Below are positions 38,801 through 47,800 of a stretch of 64,000 nucleotides of DNA, piece by piece; within the stretch, counting starts at the first letter, position 1; each line of letters starts with the position of its first letter. The stretch covers positions 22,706,983 through 22,770,982 of the forward strand of contig BTPG01000004.1 of NCBI GenBank assembly GCA_036245525.1, written 5' to 3'. The notes beneath the pieces were generated by a model. It saw only the letters and a program-made list of their open reading frames with translations. It was not told the DNA's origin and made no database searches. The stretch is from Semisulcospira habei (taxonomy: Eukaryota; Mollusca; Gastropoda; Semisulcospiridae). Position numbers and translations under genes: made by a program.

Positions 38801-41800
38801 TTCCACTCGGTTCAGTCAAAGCAACCTTTTAGGGCATCTTTAGCTGCTGTGGACCACTTCTGTACTGTCCTGGTAACTGGCGGCTTGCGTTGTACGCGTG
38901 GTTCGCGTGGTGCATACCATGGCGCGAGTTTAACCAAGTTATGATCAGATCGTCCTAGAGGTGGCATCAGAACAGCGACGTACGATTCTCTGATATTACA
39001 CCAATACACATCAAGAGTTCTGTCCCCTCATGTTGTACACATCACTTGTTGGTGGAACTTAGGCAGAACGTTCTTTAGATTACAGTGATTGACGTCACCC
39101 GTGACACACTTGAACGCATCGGGCGCGTGAGTGTCAAGATCATGCAGATGGTTAGCTATGATCTTGGTGGCATCTTTACATGTTCAGTATTTTACAAGCA
39201 CAGTGTACATGTGCATTATTATTTCCACATCTTTTGTCTTAACAGTGATGATTTTACACACACGAAGGCCTCAAACTTGCACTGTTGGCGAGATACATTA
39301 GCTACACTAACCCTAGTAGTGGCTACATTAGCGCAGATTTACATTTCTGGGTCCATTTCTATCGTACCTACTGTAAACGGTCACCTACCGTTTATTGCCA
39401 CTTACTTGGCATCAGGGATGACCGCTCATAGGAGGTTCTACTGTAGTTAATTAACTGATCTTCCGAAGCCTTATGTTTGCATGCTTATGTTTGGACAAAC
39501 AAAACAAACATATGAATGTAATTTTATTATTGCTATTTGATTTTGAGCTTAGAGCTTATTTAAGGATAAGCGCTATATAAGTAGCCATTATTATTATTAT
39601 TATTATTATTTGATTTTGTAATGAAGAGTTTATGGATCAGACTTTACTATGTTTTTATCTTCATGGATGAAATTTTACTTGGCACAGGATTATTAACAGA
39701 GGTGTCTTCTTATTCATGTCTTTACCAGTACATCACTTGTCGTTTCAGTTGGGCCTTTCTCCTTGTATGCTGGCCAGAATTGTGCTAGAAAAACACTTGA
39801 ATCTCACTGGGCTTTCTAGAGATGCAGGTAAATCTTTTATCTCAGTTTAGTGAGACTTATTCAGATTTCTTAATAAGAAAGGATTCATTTATTACAACTC
39901 ATTGCATACTAAGTTATTGCATTCTAATATGCTCTCTGCATCTTTTTTTGTTTGAAGTAGGTTTGAAATATGTGCACACCTTACTTAAATATTTAAAAAA
40001 ATCAAATGGAAAATGACTTGAAAACCACTGTCAGTCCAATTAGCTGAAGAAATGTGTCTTCAACTGTCCTCGAAATGAAGGAAGCAAGGCTGCAGTTTTT
40101 AAAGACTGGAATTGAGTTTCACAGCTTTGAAGCAGCATTTTTGAAAGAATCTTAAGCCATTTGTCAATGGTCAAGTGGATTTGGTTCTCCCTGCTTAATA
40201 CTTTCAAACTACAATTGAAGTTTTTCATATCTGGGAGGTGTACTTTAACAAGTTCTGTGTTCCATTTGCAGGAGTTGAGAGATTTATTTCATAACTTCAC
40301 GGCCTTTGTGGGAGATGGATCAACTGTGATAGTTCAAGGTTAGTTCCTGACTAACTTGACATCCCAGGTGCCAAACTTGTCAGGCACTACCCTAGAACTA
40401 TTACAACTACTCCATCACCTGCTGTGGTCAGATCTAAGTTGTTTTGCACAAAACTTCCATTATTTTATTACTAGTCGATAGTTGTCATGTTTTCATGGGT
40501 GACATTGTTCAGTCCTGGAAACTGATTTGGCTTTTTCAAAATCCTAGAAAACTGAATTTCAGCATTATACTTGAGGCAGAACAGTCATACAGTCAGCCCA
40601 TTCCATCTGCAAGTGGCATAGATGCTCATGAGCACCTACATTTGCAGGGGCTCACGTGAATCTGTGCCTCTTTCTTGCATGGATCAACCACAATTTCATC
40701 TGGTGATTTAGTTACCCTCATGTATACTGATAGCTATACAGCTGAATAGAGATTCAACTTATGTGTATTCAAAGATTGAACTTGTGTATATTCTTACATT
40801 CAAATTTCATGAAATACTGATTGACCCTGTCCTATAGTGGGGCACTTGTGGACTGTTTTAAGTCAATTCAATTTCTCACACCGTCACTCATGTGTTTATT
40901 TCCTCAAAATACATTACCGATGGCATTACTATAATTACTTAACTGATTTCAGCCTAAGACCCTTTGTGTGTACCTACATGACAAGGGCCGTAACTCAGAG
41001 AGTTGTATCCAAGTGACCGGGTAGTCTCCCCTCCTTCCATCCGGTCACATGAGCCATGCATTCCCACCAGTCTTACCCTTAACTTCACCGAGAACGGTTC
41101 GCCAGCTTCAACCTTCACGTGGTTTGGTTTCGTTTTATGGCTACACTTCGTCTAGCAAGTTCACTTCTGACTAAGAGGATGGCGAGGCAAGGCCTCAGGT
41201 TATGCCTACGAGTAAACGAGCCATTGTTTACGGAGCGTCGGCATATCCCGTGGAATTTTGTCAAAATTTTCGTTCAGACTGGGCTTAGCCCTCGGACTGT
41301 TTGGTGAGGACTGTTCTCGGGGCTTTCGTTACTGGCCCCGCGCGGTTGCTTTCATGGCTTCTGCTTTGTGTTGCAGTTCACAGCTACGCACATGCAGGAG
41401 ATGTAAAGGGTTCCAGTGGCCTACGGACTCGCATACTCTGTGTCTTCCATGTTCCGGCTGCTACTCGTCCTGTACATGCGCTCAGTGCGCTACATGGAAG
41501 GAGCGGAAGTGGTCCCAGCTGTGGGAGTTTCGGCGCGGCTGCCCAGGGGCTACAGACTCTACCACGCCGTTAGACAGTGACAGGTCAGTGCGTAACATTA
41601 AAGCACCTGTAGCCCCCACGCCCCTGTCATCTCTGCGGCATCGAGCGACCTCAGAGATTGTGGGGCCCGCTTCCTGCCGGACACTGGACTCGGTCCCGTT
41701 AGCCCTCTCATAGTGATGGCCGGTTGAGTCAACCCCGTCTCGCATGGCACTTCGCAAGGGGTGACCGAGAGACATTTGCCAGTCTCGCATGGTCCTCCGC

Positions 41801-44800
41801 AAGGGGCGACCGAGAGACAGAGCACTCGGAAGACACATACTCTTGCGCTAGCTTCCACTAGATGCCGTCCGTCAGCCACCCCCAGCGCGCGGAGGCCTCC
41901 TGGGACAGTCGCGGCTATGGGAGGAGCCCTTCACCTCAGCGTCGGTCTCCTTTACCCGGTGCAGCCAGGGCTCTCGGCCGGAGCCGGTCCCTTCGCGCTA
42001 CTCGGTGTCCCACTCTTTGCAGCCATTCCCCCAGCCCTCGGGGAAGTTTTCGCGCACACTGCTCCTTGGACTCCCCTCAGCGTGCCTTTGGGACTTCTCA
42101 TCACGGCTCCCCGCCGGCTTCTCGGGCCTTACGTAAGGGGCGTCTTTCCTCTCTCGTCTTCCGAGCAAGGCAGTCGGCGCTTCGGTAGTGCCCGGACCAC
42201 AGCAGCAGTCGCGCGCCGCTCGGCGTTCCCCTGATCCTTGCCCGGCGCACGGACTCCCTGAACCCTCGCCTGACAGACCCTACTGGTCTCCGCTGAACAG
42301 TTTTGTTCCTCGTCTTGGTCTCTGTGTAGCCCGCAGCTTCGGATTTGGATGAAGACGTCCTCAGTCTGCACCCGGAGGACTCTGCGTCAGCCCTGTTCAC
42401 CCTGGACCCCGCCGCCACAGCGCTTCCGTGTCCAACATGGCAGGAGAGACACCGGGTTCGTCTGAGACTTTGCGAGCCCTAGACGAGGCGGTACGTACGA
42501 TTTCAGCTATTCTTCCCTTGGAGGGATACCCACCCTCTCCACCGCTCTAGAGGAAGACTGCGGCCTCGGTAGACGCCCCGTTTAAAATGAAGCGTTTTAA
42601 GACTCTGCCTCAGCCCACGGGATGTAGAGATGTTTCGGATGCCTTTAATGAGCACCTATCCTAGGGCAAGCTGCGGGATAGGGATTTCTTTGCGAACACC
42701 CGTTGGCCGACTGGCATCGATAAAAAGTTTTGGCAAGCCTGGTAAGCGGGACACTCTCAAGCCTTCACCTGCCTTCTCCCAGTGGTGGACCCCGTGGCGG
42801 AGTTACAAGCTGAAGGCAAGGTACCCGCCCGTCGGTTCTTCCCCCCGGTCTGGACCACACGGCAAGTCTAATTCAGAACTCCCTGGCTTGTGCGAGATTT
42901 CTGGACCTGGCCATGCAGGCGGTGGTGCGGAGTGTGGAGGAGTTTTGGGAGTGACCGATCGAGGCGTGTTTGCTGGTCGTCCACTCTCTCGCTGTGACAG
43001 CAAGTCGCGCCATGCACCACATCGCGACCAATTCCATGGCAGCAGCTGTGAATTGTGACCTGATGAGACGAGACGCCGTGCTGAACAGTTGCTCTAGCAT
43101 CCCCTTAACCTTCATCGCTCAGCTTTGCTGTGCTCCTCTGGGGGGCCCTCTCCTCTTTGGCTCTACCTGGCAAGAGGTTTAGGGCACGGCTAAGGACCTG
43201 TGGCTGAGCGCTCCCAGTGCGGATTCCTCCTGGTTTCCAGCTTCCCGCAAGGACAGGGGTCGTGCCCTGCGGAGCTTCAGACCCACCTCCCGGCTGGTTA
43301 CCAAACTACCCGCCCAGACCCAGACGTCAGGCCCCCACCGGTTGTGCCCGCCCTCTCCAGGCCTTGGCTCCTGCCTGGCCCAGCAATGCCCTGAGGCCCG
43401 GGCGGGAGAGGGCCCAGTGACTTTCTCCCGACTTCGTCCCCGCCGATCCCTGCAGGGTCTCCAGTCGGCTGGAGGCTAGCAAGGCACAGCGACGAGTGGC
43501 GGTTGCTGCTGCCAAAAGACCCGTGGATTCTCGACACAATCTCGACAGGTTTTCACTTCTGGTTTCAGACCCCGCCCCCGCTGAGACGCTCACCACTCTG
43601 GACGCGCATACCTTTAGGGGTGTGATTGCCACGCTGCTCCAGAAGGCCGCCACAGAAGTAGTACCTCGACAGGACTCCCTGGTGTTCTACAGTCGGCTCT
43701 TCGTGGTTTTAAAGCCCGGCGGCTAGTGGTGACCGGTCATCGACCTCTCGGCCCTGAACAAGTTTATTGTCGCCCGGCCCCCTCCTTTCGCATGGAGACG
43801 GCAAGAGTCTTACGAGCCTTGGTGCAGCCTATGGACTATGCAGTCAGTCTCGACCTGTCCGACGCATACCTGCACTTTCCCATGCACCCGACCTCTTGGC
43901 TTTACCTGCGATTTGCCTTTCACGGGGTCGTTTATCAGTTTCTGGCCCTACCCTTCGATCTCAACCTCAGCCCTTGGGTCGTTACAAGGATTATGGACGC
44001 CGTAGTCGTCAGAGCTAGGCAGGATTCCTCAAACCCTACCTCCAACTATCTCGACGACCTGCTCCTGAAGAATCAGGACACGGCCTCGCTAGAGGCAGAC
44101 AGGGACGCTCTCCTAACGCTTCTAAACTGGCTCGGGTTCATCGTCAACGAGGGACAGTCAGACTTGGTGCTGTCTCTCAGGTTTGTTCACTTGGGCATGG
44201 AATTCCTGACCGACCTCAACAGGGTACATCTACCAGAGGCTCGGATCCAGAAGGTGGCGGCCTTAGCACTTCAGGTCTTTCTAGCGGACGTGGTCCTGGC
44301 CAGGACCTGGCTCCAGCTCTTGGGTCTAATCAGCGCGGCGGCGGACCTGTTACCCCTCGACATGCTCTACTCGCGACCGCTACAGCTCCATGTGCTGCTC
44401 CACTGGAGTCCTTCCTCGGGAGATCTCTCAGCCTCAATCCCAGTCCCACTGTTGATCCGGCCGCATCTGCTCAGATGGACAGACCACTCTTGGCTGGCGA
44501 CAGGAGTCCCACTCTTCACTCCTCCGCCTCCATTCTCCATTTGCGCGGACGCAAGCCTTGTTGGCTGGGGTGCCCACTTACTGCCGGAATTCAGCACCGT
44601 CTTGGGCCGGTGGGCAGCGGACCTTCGAGACAAGCATATCAACTGGCTGGAGTTAAAGGCGGTGTGTTTGGCGCTCATCCACTGGGAATCGCGGCTCTGC
44701 AGCCAGGAAGTCCTGATCCTGTCCGACAATGCGACGGTGGTAGCCTATTATTCAGAACGGCACTCGGTCCTCGGCCCTCTGCATGCTACTTTACCAGATT

Positions 44801-47800
44801 TCCTGTGGGGCAGGGATCGGGGGATTGCGCTCCGAGCATGGCACATCCCGGGACACCTGAATGTTCTCGCGGACTCCCTCTCGCAACTAGGACAGCTCCT
44901 CCACACCGAGTGGTCCCTCCGGCCGGACATCTTCCAGATGATCTGTGCACACTGGGAGATGCCCATGATCGACCTGTTTGCGACCAGATGGCACAAGCAG
45001 CTGCCGGCATTTGTCTTGACCATCCCGGACCCCCTCGCCTGGGTGGTGGACGCTCTGGCCGTCTCCTGGGAGGGCCTCGTGGCCTACGCTTATCCTCCCT
45101 CGGTGCTGGTGCCCAAGGTGCTCCTCAAGCTATGGGGTTGCAACAAGGTCCTACTGCTCGTCGCACCATTTAGTTGGAACAGGTCTTGGACGACAGATCT
45201 TTTGAACCTCGCCACCGACCCTCCTGTCCGGCTCCCCACGCCTCATACGATGCTGAAGCAGTCCAGGCAGAATCTCTTCCATCCTTCCAGGGGATCTAAC
45301 TGTTTGTCTGTCCAGCGCTGTAATTCCCCTTGGTTTGAGTACAATTCTGCCAGCGCTAGCCTCACCTATCTGGTTTGTGAGAGTCTTTCATCCTTGCCCG
45401 GAGATACTTCTGCTTCACGTTTGGAGGTTGTGCAGCAAGCCCTCACAGCGCAAGGTTTCTCGGATGCAGCAGTGGAGGCGATCGCGGCACCCTGCAGACC
45501 ATCCACTCTCCAGGTGTACTTGAAGGAAAGTGGTGGGTCCTACATCCTGGTGCGAGTCCTGGTGCCTCTCCCCCACGGCGCTGACCATGCCTTAGCTGGC
45601 TAAGTTCTTCTTGTGGCTGTTTAGTGAGCAGAACTTGGCCCCGATCACCGTCCGTGGTTACCTCTCGATGGTGGCAGACACTCTCAGACCTGATGTCCCA
45701 CTTCGACCTCCAGTGCCCAGTCGCTCGTTCTCTCGTTCCACGCTGGGATCTCCCGTGGTTGTTGACCTGGTTGAACTCCATATCGGTTCGAGCCGCTTCC
45801 CTTCGCCCGCCTCGCGGACGTGACTAGGAAGACCTGCTTCCTCGTGGCCCTCGCCACAGACGCCAGAGTAAGCGAGCTGCATGCACTTTCAGTAGACCTA
45901 GCATGCATGCAGTTCAGGACCGATGGTTCACTTCAACTTCTGACCAATCCTTCCTTCCTTGGCCAAGAATAGACTCCCCTCAGCTGCACCCCAGGAGTTG
46001 AGTCTTCGCTCACTTACGGGATTCAGACATCATGACTGCAGGACCCCGTCTGAGCATTAAAGTCTACCTGCACAGAGTGAAGCCCATCAGGAGAGGCCGC
46101 TCCCGCCTCTTCCTGCCCTTGGCCCCAGGCCGAGCTCACATTTCCGCCCAAACGATCTCGTCCTGGTTGGGATGGACCATACGCTCCGCTTACAAAGATC
46201 TCTCCCCACAGGGTGCCAAGAGAATACGGATACGGGCTCACGAAGTCAGAACGGTCGCCGCCAGCGTCTCGTTCGACCGCAACTGCGTAGTCAGAGACAT
46301 CGTTGCAGCGGTCAGGTGGCGAGCAGAGTCCACCTTTGCCCGCTTCTATCTCCGAGACCTCTCCGGCCAATGAGACAACCTGGCCCTTGTCGGAGACCTC
46401 TCGGCAGCGCAACACTCCCTCCGTGCGCCGCTGGCGCCATAGGTAACTCTTAGCTGAAATCTCGGGAAGTTGCCCCTTGAAGCTAAGCTTTTAGCCGTGG
46501 CGGGTTTTGGGCAGCACCCTCCTCCTTTTCGCTATTCTTCCATATAGTAATGCCATCGGTAATGTATTTTGAGGAAACAGAGGTATTTTTCTCTAAAATG
46601 TATTTTTTCGAAAAATACTTACCGATGGCATTACTCAGAGGACCCTCCCACCTACCCCGCTTGCCGCCTCTGCGCTAAGTGTAAGACTGGCGGGAATGCA
46701 TGGCTTACGTGACCGGGTGGAGGGAGGGGAGACTACCCAGTCACTTGGATACAACTCTGAGTTACGGCCGTTGTTGTGTAGGTACACACAAAGGGTCTTA
46801 GGCTGAAATCGGGTAAGTTATATATTCCATATAGTAATGCCATCTGTAAGTATTTTTCGAAAAAATACATTTTAGAGAAAAATACATTTTTCACAGGAGG
46901 AGATGCAGGTACTGCCAATTTCCGCACGATTATATCCAAACTGATGCGCAATCCCACAGATATTGATGACCCTACTCTCGCTCGAGAAGTGCTGGAGGTA
47001 AGGATTTCATTCTGTGCCAAATCTGTTTCACAGGAAATCTTAGAGTGAGTCTGCCACAAGATGGAATTATATGCCTGCCTGACATTAAATCTCAATAATT
47101 AACTAAATCAGAGGGACTCAATTGCTGGTGAAGCTGCATCAACAAAAATTGAATCTTTCATTTGACATACAAATCACCTGCTTTGCAGCCATTATACATC
47201 GTCTTTTTATATAGAGGTTCACAAAATATTTAGATATTCTCTTCATAACCCCCCTTGTGCATGCAGCCACCAGTACTGTTAACACTATAGCAGTACTAGT
47301 GGTTGCATGTACAAGGGAGGTTGGGTTGGGTTGACATACAATACACTTAGGAACCAACCTGAATGGTGCCAAAAAAGGGCACTTTTATCTCGTCTAGGGC
47401 AATCAGTTGTTGACATGATTCAGTATTAGTTGTCTTCCGTTATTTTAATTTCTTTTAATTTGTTTTCATTTTCAGTGCAACGTTGCTGATGAACATTATG
47501 GACCGATTGTTGACAGCATCAAAAGGTAAACACAAAATTGATTGTTTTATTGGCTCAAGTGCAAAGCAAAAGTGAGTGTATGTTCTGGGAGAGTGGTCGG
47601 TCGTTGTCGTCCGCCATCATCCTTAACGTTTGTATTTTCTCAGAGACTCTTCAAGTTACAGTCTTTAAACTTGGCCCAACGATATTTTATGGCAGAACCT
47701 TTCTAAACTTACCAATTTGAGTGACCTCTCATAAAGGTCAAGGTCACAGGGGATCAGGAAATGGGCAAAACAATTGCCATATTTTGACAAAATGTATGTT

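Larger units (their letters stand above)
33646..39185 (-). mobile_element. CR1/L2-like LINE, split by two insertions
   Basis: Minus-strand pieces in order are endonuclease C-terminal part (38810-39180: CVTGDVNHCNLKNVLPKFH, LPPLGRSDHNLVKL-like MPPLGRSDHNLVKL), linker (38568-38810: NKPWVTKHIKEVLNRKKKVF; and 36805-36997: ANMKRVWEGMNLMGG), and reverse transcriptase (33646-34705: NMNPNKASGPDGVRSNML, DSRPVALTSCVMKVFERAV, NTGAPQGTVLSPFLLSLYT, YKYL). The catalytic motif is degraded to YADD with downstream changes. A TTAA-flanked element (34706-36804) and a 1.5 kb insertion (37012-38553) interrupt it. Its left side abuts DIRS copy 2. The clade is judged from motif style only. Confidence 0.82.
40898..46890 (+). 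mobile_element. DIRS-like element copy 3, nearly complete, in intron 5
   Basis: Order on the plus strand is left inverted repeat (40898-41075), gag-like ORF (41258-43200), RT (43550-44150), RNase H and DIRS block (44500-45300), tyrosine recombinase (45420-46440), internal complementary region (46547-46637) and right inverted repeat (46638-46890). The left end ATTTCCTCAAAATACATTAC and right end TACATTTTT are joined as complements in the internal region, as expected. Stops and frameshifts inactivate it. It is a different subfamily from copies 1 and 2 (GATGGCATTACT termini). Its right end lies 6 nt before the exon 6 boundary. Confidence 0.93.
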
